From NCBI RefSeq assembly GCF_000499785.1, contig NZ_HG726022.1, positions 1 through 64,000 on the forward strand: DNA of 64,000 nt, given 5' to 3'. Each line of letters opens with the position of its first letter. Positions within the stretch are counted from its first letter, which is position 1. This document shows, one piece after another, positions 15,576 through 23,844 of the stretch. This stretch comes from Bacteroides neonati. GTDB taxonomy: Bacteria; Bacteroidota; Bacteroidia; Bacteroidales; Bacteroidaceae. A program made the position numbers and the translations under genes. The notes beneath the pieces were generated by a model. That model had not been told where the DNA came from. It ran no database searches and worked only from the letters and a program-made list of their open reading frames with translations.

Positions 15576-16258
15576 CTCCTTGTGTCTCCTTTACCATGCA
15601 ACCGAGTATATTCTCGGTCTTTTTTGTACTTGATATACTCCGGCTTCTTTAGGATAGCTTGAACCGATAGATGCCTCTCCAAACACTCCTTTGCTTCTAA
15701 GTCTCCGTTATTTACTCGCTCTTGAAGATTCACTAAATAGTCTTGATAGAATATGCCATCATTAACAATCTCTTCAATTTCTCTCGCAGATGATTCAGCC
15801 GAAATTGACACATATTCATTTCGCTCTCTTGAATACTTGCTGATCCATTCCATGATAATTCCGCCATCCAACCGATCAAACAGTTTTCCATATTTCAAAG
15901 CCATGGCATTTCTAAAGCACAGTTTAAAGTCCTCAAGCTTATACTCAGGATAGTTGTCGATGATTAGATCACAGGTCATGGCTACTTGCATATCGTTCAT
16001 TGTCTTTCCGACATTGAAGAACGAAACCAACTCAGTTAATAGTATTGATAAAATTGCTCTTACTCCGATCTGATCGATTTCAATAGCTATCCTTGAAAGT
16101 GGCAAATAAGGCGCTTCAAAGACATCACTTAAATTTTTCGGCGCCAATTCTCTGCAATACTCCTTCGGCGAGGCTAGCAAGTCCTTCAACGCTTTCTTTT
16201 CGCTCGTTAGCAGTGCTACTGCTGTTTGCTGATTTTGTTGTACTAATTGATTTTCCAT
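15572..16258 (-). CDS. Conserved phage protein, possible replication accessory
   Basis: 228 residues, helical, beginning MENQLVQQNQQTAVALL with a later LASPKEYCRELAPKNLSDVF. It follows the replication protein gene with a 134-base overlap, an arrangement usual for the partner of a phage initiator such as a helicase loader. The sequence lacks a Walker A motif, so an ATPase loader is unlikely. The function is inferred only from position. Confidence 0.6.
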   Translation of the reverse strand: MENQLVQQNQQTAVALLTSEKKALKDLLASPKEYCRELAPKNLSDVFEAPYLPLSRIAIEIDQIGVRAILSILLTELVSFFNVGKTMNDMQVAMTCDLIIDNYPEYKLEDFKLCFRNAMALKYGKLFDRLDGGIIMEWISKYSRERNEYVSISAESSAREIEEIVNDGIFYQDYLVNLQERVNNGDLEAKECLERHLSVQAILKKPEYIKYKKDREYTRLHGKGDTRR

Positions 16259-17084
16259 TTTTTCGATTTAACCATTCTTGATAAAGTTTGTCTGTCTCAG
16301 GAAATACGACACCTACCCAGTTTGACTCAATAGCTCTTTCTACCTGTTCGATGGCAAACGCCTCTTCAAACTGCGCTAGCTTATTTAGCGAAAGTTGCAG
16401 AGCGTAGTTGAGTTTCTTTTTCCACTTCGGGGTGTTTCGAAGCGTTTCCCACGCTGACATAAAACCGGTTGAAGTGAACGGGTAAACTAAAGGCTTTTCG
16501 TCTCCCTCTTTTTTGCGAGAAGTCTTTGGCTTCCGGGGAGGGGGTGGCTCGTGCGTATGCGCGAGACTCTCTTCGTTTATAGTTTGAATTCCCTTATAAG
16601 GTGGAGTTGCGGTATCATCGGTACCTGCTACCGATGATATTACCGATGTTGTTTTTTCTTCATCAGTAATTGGTACGGTAATTTCTTCGGTACTACGTAC
16701 TGATGATGTCGGTTCGACGATCGGTGTATCATCGGTATTTTCTTCGGTATTTTCATCGGTAGCAGGTACTGATGATATTACTGATGTTTTCATGTCATTG
16801 CTTAATTTTTTAGTGAATGAATAATAGCATCCGACCCTTTTGTCTTTGCCGGATTCGAAAGAAATAAGGCCAGCGTCAGCGAGTGCTTTTCTCGACTTTC
16901 GCAATGTCTTATCCCAGATATTCAAAGAAGAGCAAAGAGAATTGCTGCGAACATCAAACACATCCTTCCATCCCTTATCATTGCATACAGAGATAAGTTC
17001 GTAATAAAGGGCTTGGTCAATGGCGGTGAGATAGGTATCATCCCTTATCTTTTTTAGCTTCGAGATTAATTGATAGCTGTTCAT
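16125..17084 (-). CDS. Phage replication protein, winged-helix N-terminus with repeat linker
   Basis: 319 residues. The N-terminal ~90 form a helix-rich module (LTAIDQALYYELISVCNDKGW...SLNIWDKTLRKSRKALADAGLI) like the winged-helix part of DnaD/lambda-O-type initiators. Residues about 100-175 are a Thr/Ser/Asp/Glu linker with repeats (TSVISSVPATDE, TSVISSVAGTDD). The C-terminal third is basic, then helical. The DNA of the linker carries 12-bp spaced repeats that look like iterons, so the origin may lie inside the gene as in lambda O. Confidence 0.65.
   Translation of the reverse strand: MNSYQLISKLKKIRDDTYLTAIDQALYYELISVCNDKGWKDVFDVRSNSLCSSLNIWDKTLRKSRKALADAGLISFESGKDKRVGCYYSFTKKLSNDMKTSVISSVPATDENTEENTDDTPIVEPTSSVRSTEEITVPITDEEKTTSVISSVAGTDDTATPPYKGIQTINEESLAHTHEPPPPRKPKTSRKKEGDEKPLVYPFTSTGFMSAWETLRNTPKWKKKLNYALQLSLNKLAQFEEAFAIEQVERAIESNWVGVVFPETDKLYQEWLNRKNGKSISTTKSANSSSTANERKESVEGLASLAEGVLQRIGAEKFK
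16613..16761. repeat. Iteron-like 11-bp repeats inside the replication gene
   Basis: The unit TWTCWTCGGTA occurs, with minor changes, at 16613, 16682, 16727, 16739 and 16751, the last three spaced exactly 12 bases apart. Two inverse copies (TACCGATG) start at 16629 and 16641, again 12 apart. Because 12 bases are four codons, part of the regularity may come from the repeated protein linker. Confidence 0.6.
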
Positions 17085-17230
17085 TTTGCTTGATAATAAC
17101 TACATGCCATCATTTTGGCACTACTGATTTTAGCACGCGGAAATCGCGCGCATTTGATTGTCTCTTTACCGGTGGATGTTTTGCAGTTCTTGCAATACAC
17201 ATACGCGGCTTTAGGAATATTTTTTTCCAT
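17081..17230 (-). CDS. 49-aa zinc-ribbon-like phage protein
   Basis: An ATG at 17230 opens a frame with YVYCKNCKTSTGKETIKC near residues 11-28 and MMACSYYQ near the end, a CxxC...C...C arrangement that could bind zinc. The stop overlaps the ATG of the replication gene. It overlaps a 62-codon frame starting at 17298; the two join in frame if one base changes in the A7 run at the ATG, so they may be one 72-residue protein. Confidence 0.6.
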   Translation of the reverse strand: MEKNIPKAAYVYCKNCKTSTGKETIKCARFPRAKISSAKMMACSYYQAK

Positions 17231-17298
17231 GTGTTTGGAGGCTTAACAGGCGGTCCGTATTTATTAATCAGGCGGTCGAATTCTGTTTGTATTTTCAT
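17110..17298 (-). CDS. Overlapping 62-codon frame, possibly the 5' part of the zinc-ribbon gene
   Basis: Its ATG overlaps the stop of the VRR-NUC gene, the best-placed start in the operon. The first 24 codons (MKIQTEFDRLINKYGPPVKP...) look genuine; after the A7 run the sequence becomes basic and unstructured while the other frame takes on the Cys pattern. A frameshift, or slippage at A7, is the simplest reading. Confidence 0.4.
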   Translation of the reverse strand: MKIQTEFDRLINKYGPPVKPPNTWKKIFLKPRMCIARTAKHPPVKRQSNARDFRVLKSVVPK

Positions 17299-17642
17299 TC
17301 GTCTGATAGGTATTGATTAACTACTTCGATAAACTGATCTAAACTGTAGCACACAGCGCATTTATAACCATTTGCGTGCAACTGATTCATCATTTCTCTT
17401 TGGGAGAGTTTCGGAGTGTTGGGCTTTACTTTCATCTCAATATATAACCCATGATAGAATCGGTTTGGTACCGGAATGTGAAGATCGGGTATGCCCGGTG
17501 TTACGCCTTCGTCTTTCAATTTGGATGCGGTAATGATATTACGTTTACTTCCGTTTGGAATTGCATATATTAAGCGGCCACGGTGCTGCAAACGAAACCA
17601 TTTAATACAAGATACTTGTAGTTGGTGCTCTAATTCTTTCAT
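17295..17642 (-). CDS. VRR-NUC domain nuclease
   Basis: 115 residues with the VRR-NUC layout: E-x-x-L-Q-x-x-C-I-K-W at the start, IPNGSKRN, then GVTPGIPDLHIP and YIEMKVKPNTPKLS, that is the PD-(D/E)XK core with catalytic D, E and K. Phage members are structure-specific nucleases, possibly acting on branched DNA in replication or packaging. It overlaps both neighbours by four bases. Confidence 0.88.
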   Translation of the reverse strand: MKELEHQLQVSCIKWFRLQHRGRLIYAIPNGSKRNIITASKLKDEGVTPGIPDLHIPVPNRFYHGLYIEMKVKPNTPKLSQREMMNQLHANGYKCAVCYSLDQFIEVVNQYLSDE

Positions 17643-17932
17643 AACTTAAAATAGCGATTTGCGGCAAGCGTATCGAATGATTGTACTTGCCTGATTAGTT
17701 TTAATTGCAGTTTACGGAATGAGAGGTCATTGTCATATTTGTTGTGACATTCACGGCACAGACAGACTATATTAAGCGGATTTGTATAATGCTCCGGCCA
17801 CATAGACTTGGGGACCAAATGAGCTGCATCGCTTGAACGGCTCCCGCAAATGGCACAAAACGGTGGTAGCTCAGATTTTATTTTGGCTACCTCTCTGTTC
17901 AACTTGGATTGCTTTTTACTTACTTTCTTCAT
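17639..17932 (-). CDS. HNH endonuclease
   Basis: From ATG at 17932 the product has 97 residues with CAICGSRSSDAAHLVPKS and NIVCLCRECHNKYDND, two zinc-binding CxxC pairs around the AH...N...H catalytic core. An ATG at 17971 in the same frame lies inside an intrinsic terminator hairpin and is rejected as start. Small HNH proteins near phage replication genes often act in packaging or DNA processing. Confidence 0.85.
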   Translation of the reverse strand: MKKVSKKQSKLNREVAKIKSELPPFCAICGSRSSDAAHLVPKSMWPEHYTNPLNIVCLCRECHNKYDNDLSFRKLQLKLIRQVQSFDTLAANRYFKL

Positions 17933-17939
17933 CGTTTTA

Positions 17940-17969
17940 TAAAAAAGCCCGACCATCTCGTGATCGGGC
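17940..17969 (-). terminator. Intrinsic terminator upstream of the HNH gene
   Basis: On the minus strand GCCCGA - 11 bases - TCGGGC is followed by six T residues. It lies in the 120-base gap between the gene ending at 18053 and the HNH start. It may end the upstream operon segment or attenuate the downstream genes. Confidence 0.7.
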
Positions 17970-18052
17970 ATCTAAATTAATTTTAATACTATGACAAAAA
18001 GCCCTCACGGGTGTTCCCGGAGAGACGATCAAATCTAACCGGGATTGATTGG

Positions 18053-18328
18053 CTATTGCAACTTTTGCTTGATAGCATCAAGAAGGTTATCATCGCTCAC
18101 ATAATACCCTAGATCGGATATATCACATAAGTGACGTTTCAGATCGACAGCACCACTGAATTGAATCCGCTCTTCCATAGGGACTGTGCGGCTAGACTTC
18201 CCAATGACCCTAAATCCTCTTTTCTCCAGCTCTTTAGTTAACTCTTCATCAGAGGCGTCTTCTAAGAATTCATCGACATAATCATCCAGATCAATATCGA
18301 CTTCCGTCATGGCAGTTATACTTCTCAT
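18053..18328 (-). CDS. 91-aa phage protein, unknown function
   Basis: Acidic first half (VDIDLDDYVDEFLEDASDEEL) with an ELEKRGFRVIG element, then a helical end. The start overlaps the upstream gene by four bases. No domain is assigned. Confidence 0.6.
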   Translation of the reverse strand: MRSITAMTEVDIDLDDYVDEFLEDASDEELTKELEKRGFRVIGKSSRTVPMEERIQFSGAVDLKRHLCDISDLGYYVSDDNLLDAIKQKLQ

Positions 18329-18939
18329 GGCTCAGCCCGTTTATGTTCTGCTTCGGGAGTTACAACCGTATCTTTCCCCGTCTTATCTACGACTACAGCT
18401 TTCCCGCCAACAGTGATCGTTGTTTTACACCCATCCGGCAAAGATGCAATGAAGCGTTTTACCACGGGAGAGTTTGCGTTTTCTCCTATCGTTTCCTCGA
18501 TGTTTTCCGAGGTATACGGATATACATCCATGATCGCTGTTTCTGCTATCATGCCAATCTGATAATCGGCCATGGTACCTTTCATTCCTTCGTCTAGCTT
18601 TTTCACTGCGTCGCGCAAATCGGCAGCCTGTACCAATACTTGAGTGGATGATTTCTTTTCGGCACCGCTCTTATCATCGAGTGTAATGAATATTAGCTTG
18701 CATTTAAACCAACGGTCTGCCGACTCCTCATCGCTGGTAAAAATCTCGCTATAGTTGGCGCGCTTGATATCCGAGATCGTAAACTCCCCTGTAATAAACG
18801 GGGTCATTTCCTCGATAATACGGGCTTCCGCCTCTGTAAAACTTAAAGCATCGACCAAATAAGGCTCAGTCACCTTTTTATTCATTCCGGTCTCCATTAA
18901 TTTCTCGTACCGGATTTTACATTCAAACCAATTTCCCAT
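18325..18939 (-). CDS. DUF4494 family phage protein
   Basis: 204 residues with two copies of a W-F-x-C-K-(I/L) strand (NWFECKIRYEK at the start and RWFKCKLIFITLDD near residue 82) and YLVDALSFTEAEARIIEEM, which I recognise as DUF4494. The family is frequent in Bacteroides phages and has no proven function. Confidence 0.75.
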   Translation of the reverse strand: MGNWFECKIRYEKLMETGMNKKVTEPYLVDALSFTEAEARIIEEMTPFITGEFTISDIKRANYSEIFTSDEESADRWFKCKLIFITLDDKSGAEKKSSTQVLVQAADLRDAVKKLDEGMKGTMADYQIGMIAETAIMDVYPYTSENIEETIGENANSPVVKRFIASLPDGCKTTITVGGKAVVVDKTGKDTVVTPEAEHKRAEP

Positions 18940-18945
18940 AATATT

Positions 18946-19458
18946 TTATTTTAAAAATTTCCAATAATATCCACCTGCTGTTTTATACTTCCCTAAACAA
19001 ACCTGACTAATTGAGTTCCTAACTACACCGGTATTTTTACTCGCCTCTGTCTGAGATTTATATGTCTTAATGGGAATGCCATCTAACCCAATCTGACAAA
19101 CAGGCTTTCTTGTTGCTACGTCTTGGTGAAGAACTGATATACGATGTACCTGGTTGTAGCTGTTTGAACACCATTCTAGGTTGTCAATGCAATTATTTTC
19201 TTTGTTCCCATCGATGTGATTTACTTGTGAGTAATTCGATGCGTTTTGAATAAAAGAATAAGAAACCAATCTATGGACTAACATTGATTTCGCCTTTCCA
19301 TTCTTAGATAAAGAGACCATTTTGTAGCATTTATTATTTATGCATTGCGACAAAACAATTTCATCTCGACCTCTTTTCTTTAAAGATTTCACTCTTCCTA
19401 AATTTGAAACTTGATACAACCCTTCGTATCCTTTAATATCTTTCCAAATTTCATCCAT
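18946..19458 (-). CDS. HNH homing endonuclease, NUMOD4 type
   Basis: From ATG at 19458 the protein has 170 residues: an N-terminal NUMOD4 (IWKDIKGYEGLYQVSNLGRVKS), an HNH core (VHRLVSYSFI...VNHIDGNKENNCIDNLEWCS), and a C-terminal NUMOD1-like segment (KTYKSQTEASKNTGV). Free-standing enzymes of this type spread by cutting intronless cognate DNA. It is wedged between two small phage genes and starts 7 bases before the upstream gene's stop (19451), as expected for an insertion. Confidence 0.88.
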   Translation of the reverse strand: MDEIWKDIKGYEGLYQVSNLGRVKSLKKRGRDEIVLSQCINNKCYKMVSLSKNGKAKSMLVHRLVSYSFIQNASNYSQVNHIDGNKENNCIDNLEWCSNSYNQVHRISVLHQDVATRKPVCQIGLDGIPIKTYKSQTEASKNTGVVRNSISQVCLGKYKTAGGYYWKFLK

Positions 19459-19633
19459 ATGATTTGTTGTTATGGTAGTAATTATTGATTTTGATTGATA
19501 AGATAGCGAGTTGGTTCGCTTTATCCTCAAATACTCGTATATCCGCTAACGGATGATCGGAGAGCCAATCAATCAACTCTTGCGCTCTTTCGAGGAGTTG
19601 ATTGATGTTTGTTTTTTCTACAAGCATGTTCAT
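19451..19633 (-). CDS. 60-aa phage protein, unknown function
   Basis: Helical protein (INQLLERAQELIDWLSDHP) whose last codons overlap the homing endonuclease start. It overlaps the upstream gene by four bases. The end may have been altered by the endonuclease insertion. Confidence 0.5.
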   Translation of the reverse strand: MNMLVEKTNINQLLERAQELIDWLSDHPLADIRVFEDKANQLAILSIKINNYYHNNKSYG

Positions 19634-19965
19634 CTAAACTCCTTTCCCGGGCGTGCGTTTAATTGCAGCTCCACTTTACTCTTACTTACTACAGTGCGGC
19701 ACCATTCTAATTGCCTGCCACAGATGTTATTTAGGCGATCTGTCCAATCTACAAGTAACTGTTCTATCTTTCGATCTTCAGACCGGCCTTTGCATGCTAG
19801 ATGATACTTGGCGTCTGAGTACATTTTACCTGTCCTGGCAAGGTATGCAAACAAAGCATCTCCTCTCTGTTGGGCTACAACAGGATTGTCATCAAAAGGC
19901 ATTTGCAATATCTCCTGTATTTCTTCGCATTCATTGGCGAGTTCTTCTATTGAAGTTATAATCAT
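19630..19965 (-). CDS. 111-aa phage protein, unknown function
   Basis: Helical protein with conserved-looking DGNPVVAQQRGDALFAYLARTGKM-like content (read as DDNPVVAQQRGDAL here), in the recombination segment of the operon. It starts 2 bases after the MBL-fold gene. No domain is recognised. Confidence 0.6.
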   Translation of the reverse strand: MIITSIEELANECEEIQEILQMPFDDNPVVAQQRGDALFAYLARTGKMYSDAKYHLACKGRSEDRKIEQLLVDWTDRLNNICGRQLEWCRTVVSKSKVELQLNARPGKEFR

Positions 19966-19967
19966 AA

Positions 19968-20693
19968 TTAAAATGGGTTATTACTAATTTCAAATTCAAG
20001 TCCCGGAGTAGCTATTGTTACGGACTGCCCGGTAAGTTGTTTTACGGTGGTAAGCATTTCTGTTCTATCCGAGTTGTGCATAGATAGATGCAGCAGAACG
20101 ATGTTGTGCACATCGGATAAGTCTTGGTTGTTTATCACCTTGCAGCAAGTCCTTAGCTCCATGTGCGTAGTCATCAGTCTCGTTCTCATTGCCGCATGAG
20201 TTTTTCCCGCGTCGATTGCTTCCTGAAGTGCCTTGTCTGAGTAGTTGCACTCTACAAGTATATGATTTACGCCTTTGAAGCTGTATTCACAAAGGAAACT
20301 GTCGGTAAGGAACATTAGCTTTCCAATATCCGGGTGGCTGATTAGATACCCAACACATGGAACGTCGTGCTGCGCTCGAAAGGGTAGTATCGTAAATCTT
20401 CCTGCGGTGAATTTCTTCATCGGGTAGACGGCTGTCGATCTTTTCAACCCCTTAGCTTCAATAACGTGCTCAAGCGTGTATGTCGGAAAAGTCTTTTCGT
20501 AGTCGGCCGCTTTTCCGGCATGGTCTCCATGGGCATGGGTAATAAGGCAAGCGTTCACTTTCGACACGTTAAATCCGAGCACCTTCTTTGCTTTATCCAA
20601 TCCGATACCGGCCTCTAATATAATAGCTTCGGTATCAGACTGGATGACATAACAGTTCCCGGATGAAGAAGACCCGATTACGGTTAATTTCAT
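19968..20693 (-). CDS. Metallo-beta-lactamase-fold protein, phage
   Basis: 241 residues with the fold's start KLTVIGSSSSGNCYVI and the metal motif LITHAHGDHAGKA (about residues 51-63), a later MFLTDS and an MTTHMEL histidine. The family resembles YycJ-type MBL proteins, some with nuclease activity. The position next to recT and the SbcC-like ATPase suggests work on DNA ends in recombination. The start overlaps the recT stop by one base. Confidence 0.8.
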   Translation of the reverse strand: MKLTVIGSSSSGNCYVIQSDTEAIILEAGIGLDKAKKVLGFNVSKVNACLITHAHGDHAGKAADYEKTFPTYTLEHVIEAKGLKRSTAVYPMKKFTAGRFTILPFRAQHDVPCVGYLISHPDIGKLMFLTDSFLCEYSFKGVNHILVECNYSDKALQEAIDAGKTHAAMRTRLMTTHMELRTCCKVINNQDLSDVHNIVLLHLSMHNSDRTEMLTTVKQLTGQSVTIATPGLEFEISNNPF

Positions 20694-21517
20694 TAATAAG
20701 GAGCTGGGTCTTCGACCTCTTCTTGAACGACCTCGTGCTGCACATCGTCGATGTCGATAATTTGAGTAGCGGATGATTCGATTGCCTTATCTCTATCCGA
20801 CATTGAATCAGATTCAGTATCATTAGAAATTGCTCCGGCCATCTCAATTGACAGGTATCCGAACTTGCTAAGCAGCCTTTTGACGACTGTTTTTATTGCC
20901 ATCTCATCAAAATCAGAAGACCATGGGCTAGACTTGCTATTATAGCTCTTCGAGAACCGCTTTGCGTGCGCTTCGATCTGCTCCTTAGTCACATATAACG
21001 TTTTACTGAAACCGTTGATCATCTCGATATAGGCGAAATAACCAATCACCGTGTCACTCTTTTTCTCACCTTGGAAGTTTATCTCTCCGGTTAGCTTATC
21101 CACCTTTTGAAGTTCTCCATCGTAAACAACATCCGCATTGATGGTTCTGTATTGACCGGTACGCATGGCCAACTGCACGTATCCCTTGCTTCCTATCTGA
21201 AAGGTTGGGGTCATTCGCTTCTCGTATCTTCCATCAGGGGTTTTTACGCTATTATTGTAAGGGATTACCCACGCAAACCCTAAATTTTGATCGATTGGAA
21301 GATTAAGAACAGCCGCTTTCAATGCTTCTTTTACCACCTGGCTTGGATCGCACTGTTGTAGCATTGTATTCCCGTTGTATAGGCTAACAATGCTTGCTAC
21401 AAACGCCTGACTGCTTTTGCCTAGAGCGTTTCGAAATTGTTCTTCGACTGAATCTGCTTTTAAGATACTCTTGAGGACGTCTACCCCCCTTCTGCTTGTC
21501 TGTATATTTGGTTCCAT
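20693..21517 (-). CDS. recT: RecT-family single-strand annealing protein
   Basis: 274 residues with the RecT core: VVKEALKAAVLNLPIDQNLGFAWVIPY and FQIGSKGYVQLAMRTGQY near residues 65-130, then MAIKTVVKRLLSKFGYLS near 210 and an acidic tail. RecT proteins anneal complementary DNA strands in phage recombination. It lies between the SbcC-like ATPase (7 bases upstream) and the MBL-fold protein, a typical recombination cassette without a RecE. Confidence 0.92.
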   Translation of the reverse strand: MEPNIQTSRRGVDVLKSILKADSVEEQFRNALGKSSQAFVASIVSLYNGNTMLQQCDPSQVVKEALKAAVLNLPIDQNLGFAWVIPYNNSVKTPDGRYEKRMTPTFQIGSKGYVQLAMRTGQYRTINADVVYDGELQKVDKLTGEINFQGEKKSDTVIGYFAYIEMINGFSKTLYVTKEQIEAHAKRFSKSYNSKSSPWSSDFDEMAIKTVVKRLLSKFGYLSIEMAGAISNDTESDSMSDRDKAIESSATQIIDIDDVQHEVVQEEVEDPAPY

Positions 21518-21523
21518 ATTCGT

Positions 21524-23467
21524 TTATTTAATTGTTAATACTTTTTGTTCCGGGTTAACCACCAGGTTTATAATCTGTGTATTCATTTTTGGGGTTTCAG
21601 TAACACCCTCTCGGTTGTCTATCCAGATGGGTGCGAATGCGTTTGATTTTAAGCTTATCGCGTTAATAATGTCTAATCCCATGGCTATTTGCATCGCATT
21701 ATTTTGGGTAGAGTAAGGAGTGCCGTTTACCATACATTCGCAAGTCGGGATTATTTGACCATCTACCTGCTGCTTGAATAAACGGAACTGTACGAGGCAA
21801 AACATGCTATTGATGCGCGCTTCATATTCTTTGTTCTTGGCAAACTCAAACTCCTTAATGATATACTCCGTCTGCTCAAGGTCTGCAAGCTCTTGATTAA
21901 GTACGGCGTATTGCTTGTTTAGTTCCTCAATGCGAGCATCTGTTTTTTCAATGGTTAACCTGATTGCAAGCTTTTCGGTCAGATTCTTAATGACGTTCTT
22001 TAGTTCGTTTCTACGCTCAATTAAACTTCCGTCTGTCTTACCTTCAAACGGTTCGGATAACTTTTCTTTTAACTCTTGAATCTTCGAGAGGTTAAGCGCA
22101 TAAAGTTCATTGCCTGTAATATCAACCGGAACAGATTGAAGAGATTCCAGGGATTGATTCAACACGCCAATCTCTTTTTCAAGATCAGACACATCGGCAA
22201 TACTTACTTCTCCAATGTCTGCGATCTCATCCTCCATAAGCTTAATTTGTGAAGCAATAGACTTTCCTTTGCTGACGTTCACTGCTATTTGTTCAGACTT
22301 TGAAGCATTAAAGGACATGGTCATCTCGTTCTGCTTAGATTCTATGTCGGCAACTTCGAGGGGGCGGTGGCAAGTTGGACAATCGAATGATCCATCTGGG
22401 AAAACAAGCTCCTTGGCCTTAATTGCTTTATACTCGTTAATCAACTCTTCCTTCTTCAGCGATAGTCGTTTGACTTCCGGTAGCAGGAATTCGAGCCGCG
22501 CCTTTTTCGTTTTATCGGCTCTTTGGATATCTCCAATTTCAATGGTGACTGCTCGTATTCTAGCGCGTATTGCTTCGATCTGTTTTCTTTTGTCGCTTTC
22601 GGCATCGAAACCTATTTGCTGATTATCTCTTTCGAGTTTATTGATATCTGATTGTACAGCCAGGCGCTTGGCATTTTCGGATTCGCTCTTTTTTGCAACA
22701 TCAGAGATGGAATCTTCGATTGCTTCGAGTTCTTTTTCAGCTTTAGTCAGCTCTTTTTGCACGGATGAGAAATCGATCAAAGCAGGTCTATTCCGTCTAT
22801 GTTCATCGATTCGTGGGTCGATTCCTTCAATCTCTTTCTTAACTCTAGATTTCTTGGCTGATAATTCCTTGCTGAACCGTTCAAAGCCAACTCCTTCAAC
22901 TTTTTTCAAGATAGATAAAAAGGACTCGTTGCCTGATGCGATCTGTTCGTCAGTGATAGCGTCCACCATGCCGAACAGTATATCTCGCTGTTCTTTCCAG
23001 CCCAATGAGGTAAAGTAATGCGGTGAAGTAATCGACTTGAAGACTGTCTCATTGCAGATTTCAGTCACTTTTACATCGTAGTCTTTCTTTGATACCGGCA
23101 CATCGTTGATGTAGTAATCGGTGGTATTTCCGTCAAACACATCTTCAACTTCCGTTTTTGGCTTAATCCATTTCTCGCGATAAACGCGCTTGAGCGTTAA
23201 TTCCTTTCCGTCTACAAGTAGTACGGCTTCAACTTCGCTGTTAAGCTTGTGGATAGCCTCACCTGATGCATCCAGGGGTTTGATCTGATGATCCTGCCTG
23301 CCGAACTGATCTTTGCCAAACAACAACCATATAAACGCTGCAAACATACTAGACTTACCGGAGCCGTTGGCCCCGTAGATAAAATTCTCGTGACTGTTAA
23401 ACCGGAAGTTTTCACTTTTAATACCTTTCCAGTCCGAAACGCGGAGTGCTGATACTTGTAATTTCAT
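21524..23467 (-). CDS. SbcC/Rad50-like AAA ATPase, phage
   Basis: 647 residues. Walker A GANGSGKSS is at residues 32-40, after a typical KLQVSALRVSDWKGIKSENF start. Long coiled coils flank a zinc hook CPTCHRPL near residue 363. No good signature motif is seen at the end, where a Walker B-like IWIDN occurs near residue 618. Such proteins hold or process DNA ends with a nuclease partner; no SbcD lies alongside, so the MBL-fold protein may be the nuclease. Confidence 0.85.
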   Translation of the reverse strand: MKLQVSALRVSDWKGIKSENFRFNSHENFIYGANGSGKSSMFAAFIWLLFGKDQFGRQDHQIKPLDASGEAIHKLNSEVEAVLLVDGKELTLKRVYREKWIKPKTEVEDVFDGNTTDYYINDVPVSKKDYDVKVTEICNETVFKSITSPHYFTSLGWKEQRDILFGMVDAITDEQIASGNESFLSILKKVEGVGFERFSKELSAKKSRVKKEIEGIDPRIDEHRRNRPALIDFSSVQKELTKAEKELEAIEDSISDVAKKSESENAKRLAVQSDINKLERDNQQIGFDAESDKRKQIEAIRARIRAVTIEIGDIQRADKTKKARLEFLLPEVKRLSLKKEELINEYKAIKAKELVFPDGSFDCPTCHRPLEVADIESKQNEMTMSFNASKSEQIAVNVSKGKSIASQIKLMEDEIADIGEVSIADVSDLEKEIGVLNQSLESLQSVPVDITGNELYALNLSKIQELKEKLSEPFEGKTDGSLIERRNELKNVIKNLTEKLAIRLTIEKTDARIEELNKQYAVLNQELADLEQTEYIIKEFEFAKNKEYEARINSMFCLVQFRLFKQQVDGQIIPTCECMVNGTPYSTQNNAMQIAMGLDIINAISLKSNAFAPIWIDNREGVTETPKMNTQIINLVVNPEQKVLTIK

Positions 23468-23469
23468 TT

Positions 23470-23634
23470 TTATTGGATTTTATTGATGATTGATTGAATT
23501 AATTCTTTGTCGGAGATGCTTATTGCCAAACCCTTGGATAAGATAGAGGCGACAACAACTGTTTTGACTGTGATATCACGGTTAGCCTTCCTCATATCGT
23601 TGATGATGTTGATGATTCTCTTTTCTTTTTCCAT
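23470..23634 (-). CDS. 54-aa helical phage protein
   Basis: ATG at 23634 opens 54 codons (MEKEKRIINIINDMRKANRD...) that end 3 bases before the start of the SbcC-like gene. The helical, coding-like content and placement support a small gene. Function is unknown. Confidence 0.55.
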   Translation of the reverse strand: MEKEKRIINIINDMRKANRDITVKTVVVASILSKGLAISISDKELIQSIINKIQ

Positions 23635-23652
23635 AAAGCGGTAAATAATAAA

Positions 23653-23674
23653 GCCCGCACTGGATTGTGCAGGC
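23653..23674 (-). terminator. Terminator downstream of the tRNA-Ser
   Basis: GCCTGCAC - 6 bases - GTGCGGGC followed by TTTATTATT on the minus strand. It lies between the tRNA and the next leftward genes, separating the tRNA transcript from them. Confidence 0.6.
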
Positions 23675-23844
23675 TGGTTAATGACAAATTAGAATTCCCA
23701 TGTGCCTTAGGGAACGGCTACGCATGAAGGATATACGGCTTCCTGTTTTTTTGTTTTGATAAAACTAAAATGTTAATAAAATGCGCTCGTCTGTTCCGAG
23801 CTGCCAACCTCAATTGTGGGCGTCCCCTCATTTATTGGATTTCG

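Noticed and set aside
17933..17971. N-terminal extension of the HNH protein (MPDHEMVGLFYKT)
   Set aside because: These codons are the arms and T tract of an intrinsic terminator; ATG at 17932 is the better start.
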